Shown piece by piece: positions 27,183 through 35,734 of a DNA stretch of 64,000 nucleotides. Source of the DNA: Aurantiacibacter luteus (GTDB lineage Bacteria; Pseudomonadota; Alphaproteobacteria; Sphingomonadales; Sphingomonadaceae); NCBI RefSeq assembly GCF_001010945.1, contig NZ_LBHB01000004.1, forward strand, positions 122,494 through 186,493. Direction: 5' to 3'. A program made the translations under genes and the position numbers. Numbering within the stretch: position 1 is the stretch's first letter; the number at the start of each line of letters is the position of its first letter. Under the pieces are notes generated by a model that saw nothing but the letters and a program-made list of their open reading frames with translations, was not told where the DNA came from and ran no database searches.

Positions 27183-27766
27183 TGGCCGCGCCCGCCGCCA
27201 GCACCACCGAGACCTTTTCGCTCGCGCTTTCGCTCGCCGCGCCGGTGGCGGAGCTCGAGGCGTGGATGGCGGATGCGGCGCCGGGCGGGCAGGTGGTCTA
27301 CGCCACGGGCGTGGTGTTGCCGCGCGCGGCGGCGGGGGTCCAGCTCGTGCAGCGTTGGGTGCGCGAGGGGCTGGTCGACCCGGTCAGCCGCCGCGACCCG
27401 GCGAACCCGCGGCAGTTCCAGTTCATCGCCCAGCGGCGCGGGGCCGTGCCCGCCGTGGCCGGGGCTGCTCCGCGCGAGATGACCTCGGCCACCCGGCGCG
27501 AGCGCGATGCGCTGCTGGCACTGCTGCGCGACTGCGCGGTGCGCGGGCGCGAATGCCCCTCGAACACCGGGCTGGCGCGCGCGCTCGACCTCGGCGGCTC
27601 GCACCGCGGGCGCAGCCGCGCGAGCTACCTGATGCACCTGCTCGAGGTCGATGGCGCGATCCGCGTCGAGGGCCGGGGCCGCAATGCGCCTCGCCTCGTT
27701 ACCGTGCTCGCCGCGGGGCGGGGCCGGGGGAAGAGCACCCGAGACACCCCAGGCCAGCGAGAATGA
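27182..27766 (+). CDS. Early protein with a winged-helix-like C-terminus, 194 aa
   Basis: A 194-residue protein. The N-terminal half has a segment VVYATGVVLPRAAAGVQLVQRWVREGLV. The second half (TSATRRERDALLALLRDCAV, then SNTGLARALDL) looks like a winged helix-turn-helix. The product probably binds DNA. It lies directly before the DnaA-like gene with an ATGA overlap, so it may help replication. No named family. Confidence 0.55.
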   Translation: MAAPAASTTETFSLALSLAAPVAELEAWMADAAPGGQVVYATGVVLPRAAAGVQLVQRWVREGLVDPVSRRDPANPRQFQFIAQRRGAVPAVAGAAPREMTSATRRERDALLALLRDCAVRGRECPSNTGLARALDLGGSHRGRSRASYLMHLLEVDGAIRVEGRGRNAPRLVTVLAAGRGRGKSTRDTPGQRE

Positions 27767-28329
27767 CCGTGCCGCAGAGTCTTGATCGATGGGAGCCATC
27801 GCGCGCGATGCTGGCGGTGGTCGACCGCGCGGCGGCGATCGTGCGGGTGGACCGCGAGACGTTCCTCGCACGGGGCCGCGACCGCGAAGTAGTGCGCGCG
27901 CGCCAGGCGGCGGCTTGGGTGCTGCAGGCGCGTTGGGAGCACCTGTCGCTGTCCATGCTCGGCAAGGTCATGGGCAACCGCGACAATTCGACCATGCTGT
28001 TCTCGCTGCGGCAGGCGCGGGCCTTTCGCGAGCGCGACGAATGGTTCCTCCGCCTGACCGACGCCCTGCTCGCCTTTGCGCGTTCGCAGGCGGACGGGCC
28101 GGGGCGCGAGGAAGAAGCGATCCTGCTGCTCGAGGCGGAGAACGCCGCGCGCGAGGCGCTGCACCTCGAGGACGAGCCTTTGCAAGCGCCACGGCCCGCC
28201 GAGCGCGGCGACGTTCAACAGGAGTCCGACGAGCTCGTCGGCTACGATTTCGAAGACATGCTGGTGCGCGGCAGCGCGGCGCTGCTCGCGGCGATCGGCG
28301 CGGCCTACCCGGAAAGGATGGTGGCGTGA
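27763..28329 (+). CDS. DnaA domain IV-like replication protein
   Basis: A 188-residue protein whose residues 15-90 match the DnaA-box-binding domain of DnaA: IVRVDRETFLARGRDREVVRARQAAAWVL, then SLSMLGKVMGNRDNSTMLFSLRQ. The last block corresponds to the GGRDHTTVLHA signature. The AAA+ domain of true DnaA is absent. It may bind DnaA boxes at the phage origin or control host initiation. The C-terminal half is acidic and helical. It is coupled to neighbours by ATGA and TGATG overlaps. Confidence 0.75.
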   Translation: MTVPQSLDRWEPSRAMLAVVDRAAAIVRVDRETFLARGRDREVVRARQAAAWVLQARWEHLSLSMLGKVMGNRDNSTMLFSLRQARAFRERDEWFLRLTDALLAFARSQADGPGREEEAILLLEAENAAREALHLEDEPLQAPRPAERGDVQQESDELVGYDFEDMLVRGSAALLAAIGAAYPERMVA

Positions 28330-29351
28330 TGCCCCGCAGTTCAACAGCTCGCCTGAAGCTCAATCCGCCGCTCGGCCACCTGCCGGCGCTGCAGTGGGGG
28401 CTCGTCGGCCAGCTGCAGGTCGATGCCGGGTACCAGCGCAGCGTGGTGGGCGGAGACAGCCAGGCGCTGATCCGGCGCATCGCGCAACACTGGAACTGGG
28501 ACCTGTGCCAGCCTCTCGTCGTCAGCCGCCGCGCCGACGGATCGATGTGGGTGATCGACGGACAGCACCGGCTCGAGGGTGCGAAGCTGCGCGGCGACAT
28601 TCACCAGCTGCCCTGCGTCGTCGTCGATTACGCCTGCCGCGAGGACGAGGCGGCGAGCTTCGTGCACCTCAACCAGCAACGCCGCCCGCTTTCGAAGCTC
28701 GATCTGTTCAAGGCCGCGGTCGCCAGCGAGGATGCGGAGGCCTGCGCCATCGCGGCGGCGATCGCGACGGCGGGGCTGGAGCTGGCACCGCACATGAACG
28801 CCTCTGTTTGGAAGCCGGGCATGCTGGCGAACATCGGCGGTATCGAGGGTGCCTGGCGCAAGCACGGGGCGCTGGTCACGGGCGAGGCACTGCAGGCGCT
28901 GGCGACGGCATTCGCGGGCGAGGTGCTGCAGTACGCGGGCACGCTGTTCCCCGGCGTGGTGGCGGTCTGCGTGCGCGAGTGCCGAGATCGGCAGGATTTC
29001 GAGGCGGGCAAGTTCGCCGCCTTCACCGCGAAGCTGGGTTCGCGCGGGCAGAAGGCCTTGCGCGAGGATATTTTGCTCGAGGCCGCGGCCGATGAGATGC
29101 TGGGCCGCGTGGGTGCCGCGGTGCGCGTGGTCACCGAGTTGTGGCAGCCGGACCTCAAGGCGAAGCGCCACGCAGTGAAGCGCGCGCTCGGCGAGGCGGT
29201 GCCGGTGGCGGCACCCGCTGCGGCCGCAGTGCCGTCGGGGGCGCAGACAGGCGACAAGTCGGCCTGGTGCGACCAGTGCGACGCGCGCCGCTCGCTGAGC
29301 CAGGTGGCCGCTTGCGTCAGTCCGTTCTGCTCGTTCGTGAAGGCGGCGTGA
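28329..29351 (+). CDS. ParB/Srx-domain protein with C-terminal Cys motif
   Basis: A 340-residue protein. The N-terminal domain (20-120) is ParB-like: LQVDAGYQRSVVGGDSQALI, then WVIDGQHRLEGAKL and VVVDYACREDEAASFVHLNQQR. Relatives with DGQHR include nucleases and DNA-modifying proteins of phages, and not only partition proteins. The C-terminus has a four-Cys motif (CDQCDARRSLSQVAACVSPFC) fit for zinc. No parA is nearby, so plasmid-type partition is unlikely, and a replication or anti-restriction role is more plausible. Confidence 0.7.
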   Translation: MPRSSTARLKLNPPLGHLPALQWGLVGQLQVDAGYQRSVVGGDSQALIRRIAQHWNWDLCQPLVVSRRADGSMWVIDGQHRLEGAKLRGDIHQLPCVVVDYACREDEAASFVHLNQQRRPLSKLDLFKAAVASEDAEACAIAAAIATAGLELAPHMNASVWKPGMLANIGGIEGAWRKHGALVTGEALQALATAFAGEVLQYAGTLFPGVVAVCVRECRDRQDFEAGKFAAFTAKLGSRGQKALREDILLEAAADEMLGRVGAAVRVVTELWQPDLKAKRHAVKRALGEAVPVAAPAAAAVPSGAQTGDKSAWCDQCDARRSLSQVAACVSPFCSFVKAA

Positions 29352-29355
29352 CCTC

Positions 29356-29940
29356 GTGACCCGCGCCCATAACGTCCTGACCGCGGCCTATCTCGCGACG
29401 CCGTTCGCGGCGATCGCGAGGGTGGAGGCGATGGGGGTGCCGCAGGCTCTGCTCGCGCAGTTGACCGGCGCGGGGCAGGTGGCGGCGGGGCGGGTGGCGG
29501 TCTCGCCCGACGGCAGGCGGTTCGAGCCCAAGGGGGCGGATGCGCGGTTGCTGCTGGGCGTGACCGATCCCTTCGGCACGGTGATCGACGTGGTGGCGCT
29601 GTCCTCTACCTGCGAGGACGACTGGGCGCTGCTGACCGGGCACGGCGACGTGCTGGGCGTGGCGGCCTTCGACGCGGTCGACCATGCGCTCGCCACCGAG
29701 CGGCCAGCGCGGCTGCAGCTCCACGCGACGCCGTGGGACTGGCTGCGCGGCGGGGGCGAGGGGATCTGCGTGCTCGACTGGAACCGCGGCGTCCTCGCGC
29801 ACCTGCGCAGCCTTGGCGAGCGGGTGACGCTGATGGTGGATGGCGCGGCGATGAAGGCGCGGCTGAAGGCCATGCTGGCGCGCGGCGGCGTGCCGCTGGT
29901 CAGCGCCTCGGGCGGTGCGGTGCTGGGGAGGGCGGGGTGA
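29356..29940 (+). CDS. Early phage protein of unknown function, 194 aa
   Basis: A 194-residue protein with no signal peptide or membrane segment. The composition is globular, with WALLTGHGDVLGV, PWDWLRGGGEGICVLDW and a basic helical end. It sits as the last gene before the reversed gene at 29943, with only two bases between their stops. I recall similar proteins near D5 primases in sphingomonad prophages but know no function. Confidence 0.6.
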   Translation: MTRAHNVLTAAYLATPFAAIARVEAMGVPQALLAQLTGAGQVAAGRVAVSPDGRRFEPKGADARLLLGVTDPFGTVIDVVALSSTCEDDWALLTGHGDVLGVAAFDAVDHALATERPARLQLHATPWDWLRGGGEGICVLDWNRGVLAHLRSLGERVTLMVDGAAMKARLKAMLARGGVPLVSASGGAVLGRAG

Positions 29941-29942
29941 TG

Positions 29943-31562
29943 CTAGAGCAAATCTATCGTCGTAATCATCACACCGTCCGCGACAAGCTCGCCTTGCTTC
30001 AGCTTCTTCACGACTGCTTTTGCGATAAGGCCTCCATTGTCCTCCGCGACCCGCATCATGTCGTCCTTGGACAAGCGTTGGAGACCCGTCAGATCTTTCA
30101 AAGCTTTTTGGCTGACAAACACAGGAACTTGCCGCTCGCCGAAATTGAAAATGAGTTTGACCTGTGTCCGACTCGATTGCTCGGGGATAGCTTCTACAAG
30201 CGGCTCCACCGAGAAGTCGCCTGCATCGTAATTCAGGCTTTTCAGCGTCCAGCCCTCAACGGCGACCCCACGATCAGCGTATCCACCGCGATCACCGCGG
30301 GTTGCGCGGACCCTTGCGAAAAGCGGCATTCGCAGCGGGAGCGGCCTGTCGCTCTCGATCAAATCAACACGTCCGTAGGTGCCATCCTCCATCTGAAAAA
30401 AGACTTGCCCGGCATCCAGGCGAAATTGCCCTTCGATCTCCACGGCCTGATCAGCGGGGATCGTGGTGAAATTGCTCTCGCTATCGGTCGGTGGCCAGCC
30501 ATTGCTGGTGGCTGGTTCGATCATCTCCCACTTGACGATGGAAAGGTCCTGACCTTCCAACACCGCCTCAACCCTGAGGTCTTCCCCGATTGGAACATCT
30601 TCATAGAGGTTCTGCGGTGCTACGATGCGGTATTCCGATCGTTCCGTCCGAAAAACGGCGAACCGTCCGCCATGTGTTGTCACGATGCGTCCAAACATGA
30701 CGACAAGTCTGGCGTCCTGCTCCTCGCTCGGTTCCCTATCGAGATTTTCTGGGACTACTGGATCATTGTCGACAACCAGCGTGTCGCCCTGTTCAGTCAC
30801 GAATTGCCTGTCGTCTTCGTCGGTGAGCGTGTCGGCATCCAGCTTGGTGGCAGACTGCAGGTTGATAACGACCTCGCTGGGGCCGCTTTGATCGATGTCG
30901 AGGGATCCGCGTATCGAGGCCCTCAGTCCGTCAGCGATGATGGACGTGTTGGGGTCCAGAGCGGAAACGTCGGCGACGATGCGCAAGCCATCGTCGGTCT
31001 CGAATATCGGCGCGGCGTCCGCATCATCGATATGAAATGTTCCGACGAGTTCGATCATCTTTTCGTCGCGGTCGGGCGTGGCCGTTGGACTGCTAACGAT
31101 CGCTTCGCCAACGCCTTGAACTTCTATCCGGCCGGCCGCGCGTCCTTCGACCGGCGCGAAGCGTTGCCCGCCGGCGACCAGCTTCAGGTCAAGTTCCAAT
31201 GGCTGCGGGAGAGCACCGCACTCGATCGTGATGCGCGTGCCGCCATAAGATTGGCCCATTGCAGCAGTGGCCTGTGCCATTTGTTCTTCCGGCTGCTGCA
31301 GGTGCTTGTGAACGGCGATTCCGAAAATGCCGACACCGCCAGCAGCAATCATTCCGAGACATACAAGCTCGAGCAGTGTCGAACCCTCTCCAAGGTGGGC
31401 GACCGAGATGACAACGTCAGCCCCCGCGTCGGGTTGTCGGCGGATGAATGCGACGATTTCTCCAGCCCAACGAAGCTGGTCTTCCGCAGGAACGCGCGTG
31501 TTCGTGTCGATTGTGATCCTGAGGGTCTGATCACCTACTCTGTTATCTGTCGGCTTCCACAT
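29943..31562 (-). CDS. Reversed, less GC-rich cargo gene: large protein with beta repeats
   Basis: A 539-residue protein on the strand opposite to the early operon, with plainly lower GC and different codon use. Residues 1-105 form an alpha/beta part with a hydrophobic stretch at about 68-90. Three related beta-rich units follow at roughly 150-235, 290-345 and 375-435, with shared pattern GxF..D.GxxFxFxxxxxYxI, resembling OB-like folds. The last 75 residues (VPVFVSQKALKDL, then GVMITTIDL) resemble DUF1488. A phage moron or defence/exclusion gene is likely from its placement. I do not recognise the whole protein. Confidence 0.75.
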   Translation of the reverse strand: MWKPTDNRVGDQTLRITIDTNTRVPAEDQLRWAGEIVAFIRRQPDAGADVVISVAHLGEGSTLLELVCLGMIAAGGVGIFGIAVHKHLQQPEEQMAQATAAMGQSYGGTRITIECGALPQPLELDLKLVAGGQRFAPVEGRAAGRIEVQGVGEAIVSSPTATPDRDEKMIELVGTFHIDDADAAPIFETDDGLRIVADVSALDPNTSIIADGLRASIRGSLDIDQSGPSEVVINLQSATKLDADTLTDEDDRQFVTEQGDTLVVDNDPVVPENLDREPSEEQDARLVVMFGRIVTTHGGRFAVFRTERSEYRIVAPQNLYEDVPIGEDLRVEAVLEGQDLSIVKWEMIEPATSNGWPPTDSESNFTTIPADQAVEIEGQFRLDAGQVFFQMEDGTYGRVDLIESDRPLPLRMPLFARVRATRGDRGGYADRGVAVEGWTLKSLNYDAGDFSVEPLVEAIPEQSSRTQVKLIFNFGERQVPVFVSQKALKDLTGLQRLSKDDMMRVAEDNGGLIAKAVVKKLKQGELVADGVMITTIDLL

Positions 31563-31606
31563 CCCGTCGGACTGCCGGAATTGTACGAAGATTTCCAGAG
31601 GGCAGC

Positions 31607-33565
31607 ATGACCACCCGCAACCCCTTTGCCGCGGGCGGCGACCCGCAGGGTGTCCCCGCGCCCCCTGTCGATGAGGCAGGCTCCGGCGCGGAGGGCGGGA
31701 CTGTTACGCGCATCCGCGCGCGGGTGTCGCCCGCCGCCGATCTCGCCTGCTGCAAGCTGCCGCTGACCGACCTCGGCAATGCCGAGCGTTGGCGGGTGCG
31801 GTTCGGGGACGATTTTCGTTTCTGCCCCGAGATCGGGTGGTTCGCCTGGGACGGGCGGCGCTGGGCGCTGCTGTCCGAAGAGCGCGACAAAATCCCGGCG
31901 CGGGTGATGCAGTCGGTGTTCCTCACCGTGCGCGCGATCCGCAACGAGGCGCATCTCGTCGCCGCGACCGGGGCCGAGCCGCCCGAGTTCTTCGGCAGCA
32001 AGGCGAGCGAGGCGCGTTTCCACCTCGTGGCCGAGCGGCTGCGCGACGAGGGGCAGGACGCCTACCTGCGGCATGACGATGGCGGGGCGAACGCGCTGTG
32101 GCTCGACGGCCTTTCGCGGATGGATTTCGCCGTGGACCTCGGCAAGGACAAATTCTTCTCCACCGCGATCGCCGCCTGGGCGAAGACGAGCGAGGGCAGC
32201 GGCAAGCTGAAGGCGGTGGCCGACCTTGCCAAGAGCTTCGAGGCGATCACCATCGGCCCCACCGCGATGGACGGTGATCGCATGGCGATCAATGTCCTCA
32301 ACGGCACGCTGCGGCTCGAGCGCCGGAACGTGAAGCGGACCGCGCGCGAGATCGAAGAAAAGACAGCCCTTCGACAGGCTCAGGGTGAGCGGGGAGTGGT
32401 TTCCGAATGGCGCAGCGAGTGGACGGTCAAGCTGCACCCGCACGCGCGCGGCGATCTCATCAGCAAGCTCGCCCCGGTCGAGTACCGGCCGAAGAAGCTG
32501 TGCGCGGCCTACGATGGCTTCATCGAACGGGTGCAACCCGACCCGCACATGCGCCGGTTCCTCCACCAGTGGGGCGGGCTGTCGCTGACCGGCGACATCG
32601 GCGAGCACAAGATGGCCTTCTTCCACGGCGGAGGGCGCAACGGCAAGGGCACCTGGGTGGAGCTCGTCGCCGCGATCGCCGGCGATTACGCCGGCAGCGT
32701 TGGCGTGGAATCGCTGGCGGACACTGGCGGCAAGCGGCGCGGCGACCAGGCGACGCCCGACCTTGCCGAGTTGCCCGGCGTGCGGTTCCTGCGCGTCTCC
32801 GAACCCGAAAAGGGCATGGCCTTCAACGACGGGCTGGTGAAGCAGCTGACCGGCGGCGACCCGGTGAAGGCGCGCTTCCTCAACAAGGGATTCTTCGAAT
32901 TCCTGCCCAGCTTCAAGATCACCATTTCGGGCAATAACAAGCCCAACGTGCGCGACACCAGCCACGGGTTCTGGGCGCGCATGCAGCTTGTCCCCTGGGC
33001 CGTCACCATCCCCGAGGACGAGATCGATCGCCGTCTGCCCGAGGCTTTGCGCGAGGAGGCATCGGGCGTGCTCAATCGGCTGATCGAGGGGCTGATCGAC
33101 TGGCGGCAAAATGGTCTGATCGTGCCCGAGGCGGTGCGCATGGCGACGCGCAGCTACCGTGACCAGAGCGACGATCTCGGCCGTTTCCTCGCCCAGTGCT
33201 GCTGGGTGTCGGATGCAGACGCCTCGCTGCGCGTCGGGGCGAAGGACCTATTCGAGGTGTTCGAGGCCTGGGCCGAGCAGGGCAGCGGTACGAAGTGGAG
33301 CATGAAGGGCTTCAAGAAAGCGATGGAGGATCGCGGGTTCGAGCAGAAGCAGTCGAACGGGATGAAGTGGCTGCGCATCGAACTGCGCCCGGGCGTCAGC
33401 GTGGAGCGGGTGAAGGCGGGTGATTTGCCGGACGTGCCCTCAAGCAGCGAAGCGGTAGGGCGAAACGATCCCTCCGCGGCGGATGGCTCCGGCGGTCAGG
33501 CTGGCGGGGGTGCGGGGGGAGGCGCTTCGTTCGATCCGGATGCGCCGGTGCCGGGGTGGGAGTGA
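31607..33565 (+). CDS. Phage/plasmid primase-helicase, D5/P4 family
   Basis: A 652-residue replicative protein. The D5 N-terminal domain (about 190-290) precedes a superfamily 3-type helicase with Walker A GGGRNGKGTW near residue 342, Walker B-like LPGVRFLRVSEPEKG, and the sensor FKITISGNNKPNVRDTSHGF. A C-terminal DNA-binding winged helix and a Gly-rich disordered tail end the protein. There is no separate primase (AEP/Toprim) motif at the N-terminus, so it may act mainly as helicase. A REP-like repeat is inserted in frame between 32367 and 32392. Confidence 0.88.
   Translation: MTTRNPFAAGGDPQGVPAPPVDEAGSGAEGGTVTRIRARVSPAADLACCKLPLTDLGNAERWRVRFGDDFRFCPEIGWFAWDGRRWALLSEERDKIPARVMQSVFLTVRAIRNEAHLVAATGAEPPEFFGSKASEARFHLVAERLRDEGQDAYLRHDDGGANALWLDGLSRMDFAVDLGKDKFFSTAIAAWAKTSEGSGKLKAVADLAKSFEAITIGPTAMDGDRMAINVLNGTLRLERRNVKRTAREIEEKTALRQAQGERGVVSEWRSEWTVKLHPHARGDLISKLAPVEYRPKKLCAAYDGFIERVQPDPHMRRFLHQWGGLSLTGDIGEHKMAFFHGGGRNGKGTWVELVAAIAGDYAGSVGVESLADTGGKRRGDQATPDLAELPGVRFLRVSEPEKGMAFNDGLVKQLTGGDPVKARFLNKGFFEFLPSFKITISGNNKPNVRDTSHGFWARMQLVPWAVTIPEDEIDRRLPEALREEASGVLNRLIEGLIDWRQNGLIVPEAVRMATRSYRDQSDDLGRFLAQCCWVSDADASLRVGAKDLFEVFEAWAEQGSGTKWSMKGFKKAMEDRGFEQKQSNGMKWLRIELRPGVSVERVKAGDLPDVPSSSEAVGRNDPSAADGSGGQAGGGAGGGASFDPDAPVPGWE
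32367..32392. repeat. REP-like repeat inside the primase gene
   Basis: CCCTTCGACAGGCTCAGGGT followed by GAGCGG is a palindromic repeat common between genes in sphingomonads. Here it lies inside a coding region and is read in frame as TALRQAQGER. It sits at the border between the D5 N-domain and the helicase region. Confidence 0.7.
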
Positions 33566-33567
33566 TG

Positions 33568-34347
33568 TTAGGTAAAGGAAGAAGAACCACTCTCGAGGAC
33601 GAATTCGCCATCCGAATATCCCTCGAAAACCGCGACGAACTTGTGCACCTCGTGGAAAATGTCCTCATAACCCGCGTCGATAGCGATTATGGTCTCTGTT
33701 CCACTATCTTGAAGGGCGCGGTTTCCAGTATCAGAGTAATTCATCACGACATCGCAAACATCGTTGGGTGCAAGAGGCAGAATGTAGCCATCCTCGTCGA
33801 AATCAATTGGCTCGCTGCCACCCCGCGCATAAATGTGACTTGTTACCCAAGCAGAAAACTCAAGAGCTGGAGTTGCGCCACTGTTGATAAAACGAATCTT
33901 GTGCCTGCCATCCTCGACCAAAATTTTGGCGGACACGTAGGCTCGAAGCTGCCTTTTCTGGCCGTCAAGAGCGAGAGTATTGGCTGTCTCCGCATGCTCA
34001 AGGGCTTGACGCGTAATCCGGATTTGCTGGATCAGGAAAAACGTTCCGACCGCGGTTATCACGCTTGTGATAACGCCAATTACAAACATCCACACGGCTA
34101 TCGCAGCCATTCGCTCCTGAGCAGCGAGCATGCGGTCGTCGCGCATGTCGCTGTCCCCTGCTGGCGAGGCCGTCGTAAAACCCTCAGCCCAATCTGGAAT
34201 GCCTGGCGCAACCTCCGTTGCTGCCTCACCTGCCCAACTCCCCGCCAGCAAAGCAGCGGCCAGATAGACCACGCCGAGAAGAAGCGCGCAGGTGAACGCA
34301 AGTGCCAATCCACCCCCGACAACCCTGCTGATCCCGCCTGTTTTCAT
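33568..34347 (-). CDS. Reversed membrane protein, two-span with soluble C-terminal domain
   Basis: A 259-residue protein with membrane segments at about 8-32 and 82-106. After the second span come RITRQALEHAETANTLAL and QKRQLRAYVSAKILVEDG, then a beta-rich domain (INSGATPALEFSAWVTSHIY) typical of widespread small membrane proteins of unknown role. It is opposite to the phage operon and less GC-rich. GAGGTG lies six bases before the ATG. Together with the reversed gene at 29943 it brackets the primase gene. Superinfection exclusion is one idea. Confidence 0.7.
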   Translation of the reverse strand: MKTGGISRVVGGGLALAFTCALLLGVVYLAAALLAGSWAGEAATEVAPGIPDWAEGFTTASPAGDSDMRDDRMLAAQERMAAIAVWMFVIGVITSVITAVGTFFLIQQIRITRQALEHAETANTLALDGQKRQLRAYVSAKILVEDGRHKIRFINSGATPALEFSAWVTSHIYARGGSEPIDFDEDGYILPLAPNDVCDVVMNYSDTGNRALQDSGTETIIAIDAGYEDIFHEVHKFVAVFEGYSDGEFVLESGSSSFT

Positions 34348-34361
34348 TTGCACCTCATGGC

Positions 34362-34611
34362 TGGAAGAATTGAGACAGGGTGGAAGACTGCGCAAGCGGG
34401 CAGGCGAAACCATCCCCCGCCCTTCCACCGGAAAGCGCGTCGCGTCGTGAATGGAAGGCAGCGAAGCGCGGGTTTCCGCCGTTTCCGCTCGCCTTTGGAA
34501 GGGTGGAAGGCTGCCGGGGGTGAACGCCGTGCGCGTTAGGGGAGAGGCTTTTGCGCACGGGGCTTGGCGGCTTTTGCCTTCCATCCTTCCAAATGGGTCT
34601 TCGGGTGGAAG
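34362..34611. repeat. Cluster of TGGAAG repeats in a non-coding gap
   Basis: The gap 34348-34722 holds no convincing gene. It contains nine TGGAAG hexamers on the two strands (34362, 34381, 34422c, 34452, 34496, 34504, 34578c, 34586c, 34606). Four of them extend to GGTGGAAG. The spacing is irregular. Such clusters near replication genes can be origin iterons or regulator sites. Nothing here proves it. Confidence 0.45.
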
Positions 34612-34722
34612 GGGCCTTAAGAGCAAGGCTTTCGAATTGTTGCGATTTTGCCTTGGCCGGGCGGCGGGCGCCTCCCTTCCGCCGGGCGGATTATTGGCAG
34701 TGCCATGGAAAGGAGTGACGAG

Positions 34723-35217
34723 ATGAGCGGATTGCCGCGCTGCGTGGACGAGATGGAGGAGGCCTTCGTGCGCTCGCACCTGCTCGAAGCGCGCGAGCCG
34801 GGGGGCGGGCGCTGGCCGTTCGCGGGCGACGGGCCGTGGCACCTCATCAGCCGCGAGGCCGCGGCGGGCGATGCCGATGCGCGCGGCGGGGTGGACGGCG
34901 ACAGCGCCGAGGTCGCGCCGCGCGTCGCGCTCGATGCCGCCGAGGTGGCCGAGCTCGCCGAACTGCGCCGCTGGCTGCTGCTGGTGCCCGATGCCGCCGC
35001 GCCGCTGGGCTGCGATCACGACCGGCGCCTGGTGTGGCTCGGCACGGGCGCGCTTGCTCGCGGCGAGGGGCGGGTGCCGTGGACGGCGCTCAAGGGCTGG
35101 ATCGGCTCGCCGCGTTCGCCCGAGGCGCTGGTGCGGCGATACCGGATGGCGCTGGCGGGCACGGTGTGTGTGCTCAACGGATGGCCGAGCCGCCGGGCGC
35201 GGGCGATGGCGGGGTGA
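34723..35217 (+). CDS. Phage protein of unknown function, 164 aa
   Basis: A 164-residue protein with an AAGGAG site 8 bases before its ATG. The C-terminal half (AELRRWLLLVPDAAAPLG, then VPWTALKGWIGSPRSPEALV) has the look of a helix-turn-helix of the kind seen in late-operon regulators or small terminase-like proteins. It precedes the exported-protein cassette. Family uncertain. Confidence 0.6.
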   Translation: MSGLPRCVDEMEEAFVRSHLLEAREPGGGRWPFAGDGPWHLISREAAAGDADARGGVDGDSAEVAPRVALDAAEVAELAELRRWLLLVPDAAAPLGCDHDRRLVWLGTGALARGEGRVPWTALKGWIGSPRSPEALVRRYRMALAGTVCVLNGWPSRRARAMAG

Positions 35218-35302
35218 AGAAGCCGCGGCCCTTGTTGCGAGACTTTACGGATTTCCATGCCTGTGCTACCCGCCAGCCATTATTGAAAACCGGGGGGAAT
35301 TC

Positions 35303-35653
35303 ATGCTTTTACCGATCTATCTCGTTGCCGCGGCCTTCGTTCCGGCTTCTCTGCCTGCTGCGGATGCTGCGCAGTCTGCGACCACCTATCATTACTGCTG
35401 GGCGATGGCCGGTAACCGTTCCTTCTATTCGGACGTCTTCGCTGATTCACGGAACACCTATCACGTGGCCTTCGAAAACAGCTGGAACTCGTTCCTTCGC
35501 GCCAACGTGAGCAACTTGAGTGGCCTTCGGACGGGATGCAAAGGTCCCTATGACACACGCCGCGAGGCCGTGGACGAGCTTAACGAGGACCGTGCCGGCG
35601 ACCGGGACGGTGGATACGAGCCGGTGCTGACGAACTGGGGTTATCGAGGCTAA
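35303..35653 (+). CDS. Small exported protein 1, 116 aa
   Basis: A 116-residue protein with a signal peptide (cleavage near ADAAQS). The mature part has two Cys (HYCWAM, TGCKGPY), likely to form a disulfide, and an aromatic-rich segment (SFYSDVFADSRNTYHVAFEN). The pattern of Cys, FYSDVF, a second Cys and a terminal W recalls small secreted sphingomonad proteins of unknown role. A GGGGGG-type ribosome site precedes it. It is the first of three exported proteins on this strand. Confidence 0.7.
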   Translation: MLLPIYLVAAAFVPASLPAADAAQSATTYHYCWAMAGNRSFYSDVFADSRNTYHVAFENSWNSFLRANVSNLSGLRTGCKGPYDTRREAVDELNEDRAGDRDGGYEPVLTNWGYRG

Positions 35654-35734
35654 GGCGGCGGTCGCGCAGTGAGAGCGGCGTCGTTTGCATCGTTCCACCA
35701 GTCCTTGGTCAGCTCGCGCGTGACGATACCGACA

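Noticed and set aside
28329..29351. Plasmid-type partition (ParB) system
   Set aside because: The ParB-like domain stands alone. There is no parA and no parS-like repeat nearby, and the element has an integrase.
34362..34611. A CRISPR array
   Set aside because: The TGGAAG repeats are only six to eight bases long, irregularly spaced and in both orientations. No cas gene is in the window.
34451..34726. A 91-codon plus-strand frame in the gap before 34723
   Set aside because: It has no ribosome site and no domain character, and its content follows the repeat-rich sequence.
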